Assembly (NCBI GenBank): GCA_964617995.1
Contig: CAZTXD010000078.1
Coordinates: forward strand, 1 to 16,446
DNA: 16,446 bases
Direction of reading: 5' to 3'
DNA from: CAZTXD01 sp964617995
GTDB taxonomy: Bacteria; Actinomycetota; Acidimicrobiia; Spongiisociales; ZC4RG35
Shown: positions 8,820 to 15,164 of the stretch, piece after piece
Layout: the number at the start of each line of letters is the position of its first letter
Numbering within the stretch: the first letter of the stretch is position 1
Program-made: the position numbers and the translations under genes
The notes under the pieces: model-generated
What the model was told of the DNA's origin: nothing
Databases searched by the model: none
Seen by the model: the letters and a program-made list of their open reading frames with translations, nothing else

Positions 8820-9392
8820 GTGCTGATCCCCGACTATCCGATCGTGACGGCGAGGCTGCGGCTGCGTCCCTATCGGGATGACGACCTCGACTACCTGGCA
8901 GATGTGATGGCACGCACCGACGTGGTGCAGTACCTCTACGACCACCCCTACACCGGCGAACAGGCGGCCGAGTCTCTCACCAAGCGGGCGAAGCTGACGT
9001 CGATCACCGCCGAGGGCGACCGCATCCTCCTCGCCGTGGAGGAAGCGGAGACCTCCACGGTGGTCGGGGACGTCAACCTGGTGTGGACCAGCCGGGACAA
9101 CCGCCAGGGCGAGATCGGATGGGTGTTCCACCCCGACCACCGGGGACGCGGCTATGCCACCGAGGCGGGGGAGGTGGTGCTCCGCCTCGGTTTCGAAGGG
9201 CTCGGCCTGCACCGGATCATCGCCCGCTGCGACGCCCGCAACCTGGCATCGGCCCGGGTCATGGACCGTCTGGGCATGCGACGCGAGGCCCACTTCCTGG
9301 AGAACGAATACATCAAAGGGGAATGGACCGACGAGTTCGTGTACGCCATCCTGGCTTCCGAATGGCGGGAGCGCTGCTCGGCGACTGCCTGA
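8820..9392 (+). CDS. GNAT family N-acetyltransferase (RimJ/RimL-like)
   Basis: This 190-residue cytosolic protein belongs to the GNAT fold, in the RimJ/RimL-like group (acetyltransferase family 3). It has the early strand TARLRLRPYRDDD, a central IGWVFHPDHRGRGYATEA that carries the acetyl-CoA-binding R/Q-x-x-G-x-G/A loop (about residues 100-117), and the C-terminal CDARNLASARVMDRLGM motif typical of the group. GTG 8820 is preferred over upstream GTGs because of the family N terminus and the -10 box 7 bases before it. Relatives acetylate ribosomal protein N termini or small amines, including antibiotics or polyamines. The substrate cannot be told here. It follows the spermidine-synthase-like fusion by 36 bases on the same strand, so cotranscription is also possible. 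Confidence 0.88.
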   Translation: MLIPDYPIVTARLRLRPYRDDDLDYLADVMARTDVVQYLYDHPYTGEQAAESLTKRAKLTSITAEGDRILLAVEEAETSTVVGDVNLVWTSRDNRQGEIGWVFHPDHRGRGYATEAGEVVLRLGFEGLGLHRIIARCDARNLASARVMDRLGMRREAHFLENEYIKGEWTDEFVYAILASEWRERCSATA

Positions 9393-9432
9393 CGCCGGGT
9401 CCATGAGCCCCTTCCCGGGGGCCGTCAGGTAG

Positions 9433-9444
9433 CGCTTCGAAGCG
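9433..9444. repeat. 12-bp perfect palindrome
   Basis: CGCTTCGAAGCG is self-complementary and lies 38 bases upstream of the -10 box at 9482. It could be an operator for the carbohydrate genes or a chance palindrome in G+C-rich DNA. A short GCCCC/GGGGGC hairpin lies a little upstream, near 9406-9421, and could end the GNAT transcript, though no T-run follows. Confidence 0.25.
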
Positions 9445-9481
9445 AGAGAGCCCGGCCGGATCGGCTCGTCCGCGAGTGGAG

Positions 9482-9487
9482 TAGAAT
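9482..9487 (+). promoter_or_regulatory. -10 box for the glycan cluster
   Basis: TAGAAT is identical to the -10 box of the DUF222 gene. Transcription would start near 9494, either just before the ATG of a 20-codon mini-ORF at 9497 or as a ~59-base leader for the glycosyltransferase at 9553. No recognisable -35 is present. Confidence 0.5.
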
Positions 9488-9496
9488 CCGTCCCCG

Positions 9497-9559
9497 ATGG
9501 TGTCCGTGGGGCACCGAGGGCCTCCGATTGCGGTTGGGTTTTCAGGGGGTAGGTGTTGA
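9497..9559 (+). CDS. Possible leaderless 20-residue upstream ORF
   Basis: An ATG at 9497 lies 9 bases after the TAGAAT box and opens a 20-codon frame ending in TGA at 9557-9559, which overlaps the GTG start of the glycosyltransferase (9553). If translated, it would couple ribosomes to that start. The first bases also form a hairpin: GGTGTCC (9499-9505), loop GTG, GGGCACC (9509-9515), seven pairs with one G-T wobble. The peptide has no recognisable run of control codons. Chance occurrence cannot be excluded. Confidence 0.25.
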   Translation: MVSVGHRGPPIAVGFSGGRC

Positions 9560-10776
9560 AGGATCGGGTTTCTTCGGCCCGGGAACACATGCATCCGGCT
9601 GCCGTCGTCCCCGCCCGGAACCACGGGAGTCGGCGACGACCCCGGCTGGCGCTGATCGGCACCTATCCACCCACCCGATGCGGGATCGCGTCGTACTCGG
9701 CGTCATTGTTCCGGGCACTCACCGAGCTGGGCGTGGAAGCACCTGGCGTGGTGAGGGTCCTCGATCGAGGCGACGCCTCCCCGTCGCCCCGGGAGGTCGT
9801 AGCCGCCTTCCACCCCGATGACCCGGCCTCCGTGGAGGAGACGGCGCGGCTCCTCGCCCCCTATGACGCCGTGATAATGCAGCACGAGTATGGGCTCTAC
9901 GGTCCGTTCCCGGGCCTTCCGGCGGCAGATCTCGTCGAGCGGATCCAGGCTCCGGTCATCGTCACGCTGCACACCGTGACCGATGATCCGTCCCACGACG
10001 AGCGGGAGATAATCCAGCGGTTGGCGTCCAAATCCGCCCGCATCGTCGTGCTCTCCGACACCGCCCATCGGCTCCTCATCGACTGCTATCGAATCGAAGC
10101 GGAGCAGGTTCGGGTGGTCCCTCATGGGACCAGCACGTTGGCGCGCGACGTGACCGCCCGGCTGACTTCCCTGACCAGACCGACCGCTTCCCCGTTGCTG
10201 CTCACCTGGGGCCTGATCGGTCCCGGCAAGGGTCTCGACTGGGCTCTCGCCGCTGCCGGCCGCCTCCGGGAGTCCTTTCCCGATTCGTTGTGGGTGGTCG
10301 CCGGACAGACCCACCCGAAGGTGGTGGAGCGGGAGGGCGAGTCTTATCGCAACGAGCTGCGCGAGACGATCCGCCGGCACGGTGTGGAGTCTCATGTCGA
10401 GCTGCTCGACGGCTATTTGACCCGGGAGCAGATCAACGGGCTCATTCGGCGCGCCTCGGTCGTGGTCCTGCCGTACGACTCGACGAAACAGACGAGCTCG
10501 GGTGTGCTGGTGGAGGCCGTGACTGCGGGGGTTCCCGTCGTGGCCACAGCCTTCCCCCACGCCGTCGAGCTGGCCCGGCAGGGAGCAGCGCTGACCGTGC
10601 CCCACCGTGATCCGATTGCGCTGGCAGAGGCCATCACGGGTCTGCTGGCCGACCCCGAGGCGGGGGAGCGCATGGTGGCGACACAGCGGCGGCTGTCCTC
10701 TCCTTTCACATGGGAGCAGGTGGCCACCCGCTATCTGGCGCTGGTGGAGGAGTCCACGATCCCGAGAGCGTCATGA
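9553..10776 (+). CDS. Family 4 glycosyltransferase (GT-B fold)
   Basis: This 407-residue protein has a GT-B layout. After a ~25-residue basic leader comes the N-terminal Rossmann start RLALIGTYPPTRCGIASYS, then IMQHEYGLYGPFPG and VTLHTV. The C-terminal nucleotide-sugar domain has GLIGPGKGL (Gly223-Lys226) and the retaining-enzyme acidic motif SSGVLVEAVTAGVPVVAT with Glu321. It would move a sugar, in this family often mannose or glucose from a nucleotide sugar, to an acceptor in the cytosol. There is no transmembrane segment. The GTG at 9553 has a G-run 3 bases upstream; the ATG at 9589 is an alternative that only shortens the leader. It overlaps the next gene as ATGA (10773-10776), starting a three-gene translationally coupled set that faces a GH130 gene. 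Confidence 0.87.
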   Translation: MLKDRVSSAREHMHPAAVVPARNHGSRRRPRLALIGTYPPTRCGIASYSASLFRALTELGVEAPGVVRVLDRGDASPSPREVVAAFHPDDPASVEETARLLAPYDAVIMQHEYGLYGPFPGLPAADLVERIQAPVIVTLHTVTDDPSHDEREIIQRLASKSARIVVLSDTAHRLLIDCYRIEAEQVRVVPHGTSTLARDVTARLTSLTRPTASPLLLTWGLIGPGKGLDWALAAAGRLRESFPDSLWVVAGQTHPKVVEREGESYRNELRETIRRHGVESHVELLDGYLTREQINGLIRRASVVVLPYDSTKQTSSGVLVEAVTAGVPVVATAFPHAVELARQGAALTVPHRDPIALAEAITGLLADPEAGERMVATQRRLSSPFTWEQVATRYLALVEESTIPRAS

Positions 10777-11825
10777 CCGATGCCCGGCCGCCCGCCCCTC
10801 GATACGGGCACCTGCTACGGCTGATCGATGACACCGGTGTCCTGGAGCACGCCCGGTACGGGGTTCCCCGCCGCGAGCACGGCTACACGACCGACGACGC
10901 CGCTCGCGCTTTGATCGTCCTCGTGCGGGCGAGCCAGTCACCGCGTGTATCCCGTTCCGTCGCGACGCTGCTCGCCTTCCTGCTCCACGCCGTCACCACG
11001 GAAGGTACTGTCCACAACCGCCTCTCCTACGAGCGTGTGTGGCGGGACACACCCGGACTCGGTGATCATCACGGGCGGGCGATGTGGGCGCTGTCGGTGG
11101 CTGCCACCGCCGACCTCCCATCCGCTCTGCGGGCCGGGGCCCGCTCCGGTGTGGCCGACCTGGCCTTGCCCCAGGGCCCTCACCTCCGGCCGTTCGCGCT
11201 GGCGGCCCTGGGCGTCGCCCGCCTATGGGACGACGGCGACCGCGATGATCAGGTCACGGCGTGGCTCGAACGAGTCACCGGCCGGCTGACGTCCGGCTCG
11301 CGTCCCTGGCCGGAGGAGCGCCTCTCCTATGCCAACGGCCGCATTCCGCACGCCCTCATCGCTCTGGGAGACGCCACCGGCGACGGCGACCTCGTCGATC
11401 AGGGCCTCGACATGCTCACATGGCTCCACTCCACCGAGACCCGTAACGGCCGCTACTCCTTCACGCCGGTGGGCGGGTGGTCCCCCGGCGAGCCTCGCCC
11501 CGGATTCGATCAGCAACCGATCGAGGCGGCGGCCATGGCCGCGGCGGCCCTCAGCGCTCACCGGGTGACGAAGGACGACTCCTGGGCGGAGGCAGTGCTG
11601 GAGGCGGGCAGGTGGCTGACCGGATCAAACGACGCAGGGACGGCCCTCTTCGATCCGGAAACCAGCGCGTGTTGTGACGGGTTGAAGCGGGACGGAGTGA
11701 ACGCCAACCACGGGGCAGAGTCCACCATCGCCGCCATCGAGGTCCTCCAGGCATGTCGGGAGGTGAGTGTGCGGACCGGCCGGGCGACGCCGATGGTCGG
11801 GGCGGATCCGACCGACCGGACGTGA
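10773..11825 (+). CDS. Putative (alpha/alpha)-barrel glycan-active protein, family not identified
   Basis: This 350-residue protein is rich in alanine helices spaced like an (alpha/alpha)-toroid, the fold of many glycoside hydrolases and epimerases. Conserved-looking polar clusters are spread along it: GYTTDDAAR at 37-45, HNRLSYERVW at 81-90, GDHHGRAMW at 97-105, SYANGRIPHAL at 185-195, FDQQPIEAA at 245-253, and VNANHGAESTIA at 309-320. The acidic and His residues (Asp41/Asp42, Glu87, His99/His100, Asp246, Glu251, Glu316) look like an active-site set, but I cannot assign an activity. It has no signal peptide and is probably cytosolic. Its start and stop overlap both neighbours by 4 bases (ATGA, GTGA), which argues for a shared function with the two glycosyltransferases. 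Databases may label relatives as glycosyltransferases because of their neighbours. Confidence 0.7.
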   Translation: MTDARPPAPRYGHLLRLIDDTGVLEHARYGVPRREHGYTTDDAARALIVLVRASQSPRVSRSVATLLAFLLHAVTTEGTVHNRLSYERVWRDTPGLGDHHGRAMWALSVAATADLPSALRAGARSGVADLALPQGPHLRPFALAALGVARLWDDGDRDDQVTAWLERVTGRLTSGSRPWPEERLSYANGRIPHALIALGDATGDGDLVDQGLDMLTWLHSTETRNGRYSFTPVGGWSPGEPRPGFDQQPIEAAAMAAAALSAHRVTKDDSWAEAVLEAGRWLTGSNDAGTALFDPETSACCDGLKRDGVNANHGAESTIAAIEVLQACREVSVRTGRATPMVGADPTDRT

Positions 11826-12240
11826 AGATCGCTCTCCTGGCACCCATAACCCAGACGTGTCGCCCCGACGATCGACGGCGACCTGGTCACATATGAGGGC
11901 CTCGTCGACAGCCGGGAGATGCCCGTTCTACCGGGAAGGGCTGGGGCTCATCATGCCCCTGGCGTGGGACGAGCCGTTCGGGTTGGTGGCGGTCGAGTCG
12001 CTGATGTCCGGCACACCGGTGGTGGGGTGGTGTCAGGGAGCGCTACCCGAGATCGTCCGGGATGGCGTCACCGGCGCTCTCGTGGAGGGGGTGGACGCGG
12101 GTGTGGCGGCGGTGGGTCGGCTCCACACTTTCGAGCGGGCCTCCTGCCGGGAGGACGCCGCCTCCCGCTTCAGCCTGGGGGCGATGGCCGCCGGATACCG
12201 GGAGGCGTTCCATTCCCTGGTCGGAGTCAGGCGGGTGTGA
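11822..12240 (+). pseudogene. Degenerate family 4 glycosyltransferase with internal deletion and frameshifts
   Basis: The GTG at 11822 overlaps the previous stop (GTGA) and encodes a typical transferase N terminus, VKIALLAPIT, but this frame stops at 11894-11896. In a second frame, about 11850-11925, reads RVAPTIDGDLVTYEGLVDSR, which belongs to the C-terminal half of such enzymes. From about 11938 to 12240 a third frame reads LIMPLAWDEPFGLVAVESL and continues to an intact C terminus. So about 10 N-terminal codons are joined to about 125 C-terminal ones. Compared with the usual ~340-360 residues, roughly 200 codons are missing, and at least two frame changes remain (near 11850 and between 11919 and 11938). 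The C-terminal EPFGLVAVES motif is preserved, so decay looks recent, or this is an assembly error. It overlaps the convergent GH130 gene by 14 bases. Confidence 0.8.
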
Positions 12241-13747
12241 GGGAGTCGAGGAGGTCGTCGAGCGCCACCCGGGCGATCCCCACCGAGCGGTCGGAGAAGC
12301 CGTAGGGGATGACGAGGTGGCCCCCGTGGATGACTGCTCCACACGAGTAGACGACGTTCGGCACGTAACCGTCCCTCTCGTCGGGAGCCGGTTCCAGGAT
12401 CGGCTCCGGTGATCGGGCGATGAGCCGCTCCGGGTTGTCGAGGTCAAGCAGGGCGGCTCCCAGGCTGTAGCGTCTCATGGCTCCGACGCCGTGGGTGATG
12501 ACCAACCAGCCGCGCTCCGTCTCGACCGGTGGCCCGCACGTGCCGACCTGGATGATCTCCCAAGCCGCTCGCGGGCGGTAGACGACGCTCGCCTCCTCCC
12601 AGAACCGGGGACGTGTGCTCCTCATGACGAAGATGCTCTCCCTGTCCAGCCTCCCCAGCGCGACGTACCGGCCGCCTACACGCCGCGGGAACAGGGCCAT
12701 CCCCTTGTTGCGAGCGTTCCTTCCGCTCATGGTCGACACCCGGAAAGTGGTGAAGTCCTCCGTCTCGATGAGCTGGGGAAGGATGGTGAAGCCGTCGAAG
12801 GCGGTGTAGGTCCCGTAGTAGGTGACGGTCCCGTCGTCGTCGACGAAGCGCACGAAACGCACGTCTTCGATGCCCTGGCTGTCGGCAGGGCCGGCGGGGA
12901 CCAGCACCCGCTCGGAGAGGGGGCCGGGTGAGAAGGCGACTTCGTAGTTGGAGGTCGCCACCCAGTGGATGAGTCGCGACGTTTCGAACATCGACGCCTC
13001 CGAGACGCCTACCTCCTCGGACACGGCCTTGTTGAGGTCGTCGAACGAGAACTGCTCCGGGAGGCGGGTGAGGATGCTTCGAGCCAGATCGGGGTCGGGA
13101 TCGAGCTCCGACAGACGCGCCCCGAATTCCTGCTTGGTGTAAGTCGGTGAGCGTCGGACGCCAGGCGTCAATGTCTCCGACCGGGGATGCAGCGTGACCG
13201 CTCCGTCGGATCCCACGGAGCCGGTTCGGAACTCGACCGACGAGATGTGGCCCTCGCCGATCACTCGAAGGCTCATCACGAAGCGAGCGCCGTCGTCGGA
13301 GCCCGGAGCGGGGACCATCGAGGGGTTGCAGACGCCCGCGGCCTCCACCGCGTACTCCTGGGTGAAGTAGGCGCCGAGCAGGCGGTGCCGGTCCCCCGTG
13401 ACGATGTCGGCGGGAAGGTCACCGGACCGGAGGGCCTCCCGGGCGTTGTCATCCCACAGCGCTTCGAGGTCGGCGTGGCGGCTGCGGAAACCCCGGCGGG
13501 TCCGGGTGAGGAGGGGGGCAACCTCCGAGTCGGGCAGCTCCAGGATCCGCTGCACGATGAGCTGCACCCGGGAGGGGCCGTCACCGAACGCCGGAGCCCC
13601 GGGCATGAACGGACGGGCGATCACCCGGGACGGGTCCGGGAGGATACGCAACTCGGAGCGGACCAGGTCGACCACTGGTATGGGATTGTTGCCGGATATC
13701 GACCAAAGATGAAGGACCTTCCCCGTTCCGAGGTGACCGGAAGCCAT
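12227..13747 (-). CDS. GH130-type glycoside phosphorylase / glycosidase
   Basis: This 506-residue protein matches the GH130 five-bladed propeller family, which phosphorolyses or hydrolyses beta-mannosides (often beta-1,2 or beta-1,4) and yields mannose 1-phosphate in the phosphorylases. Visible landmarks are LPDPSRVIARPF near the start, NPSMV at 141-145, GTYTAFDG ending at 319 with the likely proton-donor Asp318, RNKGMALFPRR at 346-356 with basic residues that could hold phosphate, THGVG with His419, and PNVVYSCGAV with IPYGFSD near the C terminus. Basic residues at the phosphate site favour a phosphorylase, but this is inference. No signal peptide is seen, so action is intracellular. ATG 13747 has GAGGAAGG just upstream; GTG 13675 is an alternative. 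The gene converges on the glycosyltransferase cluster and diverges from gpmA, with starts only 42 bases apart. Confidence 0.85.
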   Translation of the reverse strand: MASGHLGTGKVLHLWSISGNNPIPVVDLVRSELRILPDPSRVIARPFMPGAPAFGDGPSRVQLIVQRILELPDSEVAPLLTRTRRGFRSRHADLEALWDDNAREALRSGDLPADIVTGDRHRLLGAYFTQEYAVEAAGVCNPSMVPAPGSDDGARFVMSLRVIGEGHISSVEFRTGSVGSDGAVTLHPRSETLTPGVRRSPTYTKQEFGARLSELDPDPDLARSILTRLPEQFSFDDLNKAVSEEVGVSEASMFETSRLIHWVATSNYEVAFSPGPLSERVLVPAGPADSQGIEDVRFVRFVDDDGTVTYYGTYTAFDGFTILPQLIETEDFTTFRVSTMSGRNARNKGMALFPRRVGGRYVALGRLDRESIFVMRSTRPRFWEEASVVYRPRAAWEIIQVGTCGPPVETERGWLVITHGVGAMRRYSLGAALLDLDNPERLIARSPEPILEPAPDERDGYVPNVVYSCGAVIHGGHLVIPYGFSDRSVGIARVALDDLLDSLTPA

Positions 13748-13776
13748 GAGCCTTCCTCGTCTCTCTGGCGGACCCC

Positions 13777-13782
13777 TATCGT
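13777..13782 (+). promoter_or_regulatory. -10 box of a putative leaderless promoter for gpmA
   Basis: TATCGT fits TANNNT and lies exactly 7 bases before the gpmA ATG at 13790. The 42-base divergent spacer contains no ribosome site for gpmA, which favours leaderless initiation. The GH130 ribosome site shares the same spacer on the other strand. Confidence 0.5.
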
Positions 13783-13789
13783 TCGACTG

Positions 13790-14527
13790 ATGGAACTCGT
13801 ACTTTTGAGACACGGTGAGTCGCTCTGGAACCTCGAGAACCTGTTCACCGGGTGGACCGACGTGGAGCTGACTGACGGGGGCAAGGAGGAAGCCGCCGAA
13901 GCTGGGCGTCTCATGGCCGAGGAGGGCTTCCAGTTCGGGGTGCTGCACACCTCGGTGTTGCTGCGAGCCATCCACACCGCCGAGATCTCCCTGCGTGAGA
14001 TGGGACTGCATTGGCTGCCGGTGAGACGTCACTGGCGCCTCAACGAGCGCCACTACGGGGCTCTCCAGGGTCTGAACAAGAAGGAGACGGCCGAGCAGCA
14101 CGGAGCCGAGCAGGTCCTCGTCTGGCGTCGCAGCTATGACACCCCGCCACCGCCTCTGGAACCCGGCGACGAGCGGCATCCCCGCCACGATGCCCGCTAC
14201 CGCGACCTGCCTCCCGACCTGTTGCCGGCCACCGAATGCCTCGCCGACGTCGTCGAGAGGATGCTTCCCTACTGGTACGACGCCATCGTCCCCGACCTGC
14301 TCGCCGGGAGACGGCCGCTCATCGTGGCCCACGGCAACAGCCTGCGGGCGTTGGTGAAGCATCTCGACGGCATGAGCGAGGAGGAGGTGGTAGAGCTGAA
14401 CATCCCCACCGGGATCCCTCTCGTGTACGAGCTGGACGACGACCTCCAACCCGTCTCGAAACGCTACCTAGGCGATCCCGAAGCGGCCGCTGCGGCGGCG
14501 GCCGCGGTTGCTCGCCAGGCCGGCTGA
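13790..14527 (+). CDS. gpmA: 2,3-bisphosphoglycerate-dependent phosphoglycerate mutase
   Basis: This enzyme interconverts 3- and 2-phosphoglycerate in glycolysis and gluconeogenesis. The 245-residue protein starts with ELVLLRHGES, where His8 is the phospho-accepting histidine and Arg7 its partner. RRHWRLNERHYGALQG carries Glu86, the likely general acid, and Arg87. VAHGNSLRAL carries the second active-site His181. LFTGWTDVELT and the YDTPPPPLEP loop are also typical. The last ~15 residues are a run of alanines (EAAAAAAAAVARQAG), a tail often seen in actinobacterial GpmA. ATG 13790 is the only sensible start, and a -10 box 7 bases upstream implies leaderless translation. It is cytosolic. Its place between the glycan genes and secG adds a third glycolytic gene to the pgk-tpiA neighbourhood. 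Confidence 0.96.
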   Translation: MELVLLRHGESLWNLENLFTGWTDVELTDGGKEEAAEAGRLMAEEGFQFGVLHTSVLLRAIHTAEISLREMGLHWLPVRRHWRLNERHYGALQGLNKKETAEQHGAEQVLVWRRSYDTPPPPLEPGDERHPRHDARYRDLPPDLLPATECLADVVERMLPYWYDAIVPDLLAGRRPLIVAHGNSLRALVKHLDGMSEEEVVELNIPTGIPLVYELDDDLQPVSKRYLGDPEAAAAAAAAVARQAG

Positions 14528-14555
14528 CCGCTTGGTCGCTCCCACCGGCGCCTGG

Positions 14556-14561
14556 TATCAT
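14556..14561 (+). promoter_or_regulatory. -10 box for secG
   Basis: TATCAT, preceded by TGG in an extended -10-like context, lies 18 bases after TTGGTC (14532-14537), a weak -35. Transcription would begin near 14568 and leave a ~25-base leader before the secG ATG, with no evident Shine-Dalgarno site. Confidence 0.45.
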
Positions 14562-14593
14562 GGAAGAGTCCCCGACCCGCCAGTGGCTCGACC

Positions 14594-14833
14594 ATGCAGA
14601 TATTCACTGCCATCCTCACCGTCATCCACATCCTGTTGTCGATCGCCGTCGTGGTGCTGATCCTCCTGCACTCCGGCAAGGGCGGCGGCCTCTCCGATGT
14701 GTTCGGTGGCGGCATGTCGACCTCCAATCTGGGCGGGTCGACGTTGGCGGAGCGGAACCTCAACCGCATCACCGTCATCACCGGGGTGATGTTCGGGCTG
14801 TCGACTATCGTTCTCACGCTTCTCCTGAGCTGA
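14594..14833 (+). CDS. secG: Preprotein translocase subunit SecG
   Basis: SecG is the small subunit of the SecYEG protein-export channel in the cytoplasmic membrane. The 79-residue length is typical. Two hydrophobic segments, about residues 4-25 and 54-78, flank the conserved cytoplasmic loop LHSGKGGGLSDVFGGGM at about 25-41 and the TLAERNLNRIT stretch, where other members read L-x-R-x-T. The start at ATG 14594 gives the canonical N terminus. In many actinobacteria secG follows tpiA directly; here about 8 kb of other genes lie between them. A tRNA-Leu gene follows 30 bases downstream. Confidence 0.93.
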   Translation: MQIFTAILTVIHILLSIAVVVLILLHSGKGGGLSDVFGGGMSTSNLGGSTLAERNLNRITVITGVMFGLSTIVLTLLLS

Positions 14834-14846
14834 GACCCCCGGTCGG

Positions 14847-14852
14847 TATACT
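14847..14852 (+). promoter_or_regulatory. -10 box for tRNA-Leu
   Basis: TATACT is a near-consensus -10 box 11 bases before the mature tRNA start at 14864, so the primary transcript would begin about 5 bases upstream of the tRNA. No strong -35 is visible. It starts 13 bases after the secG stop. Confidence 0.5.
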
Positions 14853-14863
14853 CAGGAAGCCGC

Positions 14864-14948
14864 GTCGGAGTGGCGGAATAGGCAGACGCGCTAGGTTGAG
14901 GGCCTAGTGCCCGATAAGGGCGTGGAGGTTCAAGTCCTCTCTCCGACA
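14864..14948 (+). tRNA. tRNA-Leu (anticodon GAG)
   Basis: The 85-base sequence folds as a class II tRNA. The acceptor arms are GTCGGAG (14864-14870) and CTCCGAC (14941-14947), with discriminator A at 14948. The anticodon stem CTAGG/CCTAG encloses TTGAGGG, giving anticodon GAG, which reads the leucine codons CUC and CUU. A long variable arm GCCC/GGGC follows, then the T arm GGAGG-TTCAAGT-CCTCT with one G-U pair. The 3' CCA is not encoded and must be added by the CCA enzyme. CUC is a frequent codon in the genes here, which suits the assignment. Confidence 0.95.
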
Positions 14949-14967
14949 CTCGACTCAGGCACGCTGG

Positions 14968-14998
14968 CGGCCGGGACGTGTAGACGACCCGGCCGTTT
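14968..14998 (+). terminator. Intrinsic terminator-like hairpin after tRNA-Leu
   Basis: CGGCCGGG (14968-14975) and CCCGGCCG (14988-14995) form an 8-bp all-G+C stem with a 12-base loop, followed by TTT. The T-run is short, as is common in high-GC genomes. It lies 20 bases after the tRNA and most likely ends its transcript. A second, smaller hairpin (CCGGG/CCCGG, 15042-15058) follows. Confidence 0.6.
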
Positions 14999-15118
14999 CG
15001 GTGGTGACGTCGCTCTCCTGGTCCGGCGACTCCCGATCTCGCCGGGACCCCTGCCCGGTCGTGACACACCCTCCGGGCTGAAATGCACGAGCCCACCGTC
15101 GGATACTCACGACTACGT

Positions 15119-15146
15119 TTGACGGAGCGCGGTGCATCTCTAGACA
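15119..15146 (+). promoter_or_regulatory. Promoter for the protein at the right edge
   Basis: TTGACG (15119-15124) is a good -35 and TAGACA (15141-15146) an acceptable -10, 16 bases apart. This is the only promoter in the window with a clear -35. Transcription would start near 15153, just before the GGAGG ribosome site at 15155-15159. Confidence 0.5.
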
Positions 15147-15164
15147 GCTGAATTGGAGGGTGCC

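Noticed and set aside
12491..12931. Open frames on the + strand across the GH130 gene
   Set aside because: They are antisense to recognisable GH130 motifs and have no homology-like pattern of their own.
13748..14449. The GH130 reading frame stays open for 234 codons upstream, antisense to gpmA
   Set aside because: The ATG at 13747 has a good ribosome site and gives a sensible N terminus; the upstream part is the mirror of gpmA coding sequence, common in high-GC DNA.
14480..14515. GC-rich repeat near the gpmA 3' end
   Set aside because: It encodes the alanine tail that is common in actinobacterial GpmA, so it is coding and not a separate repeat element.
14907..15122. Open frame starting inside tRNA-Leu
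   Set aside because: It begins in the tRNA anticodon/variable region, runs through the terminator hairpin, and shows no protein-like pattern.
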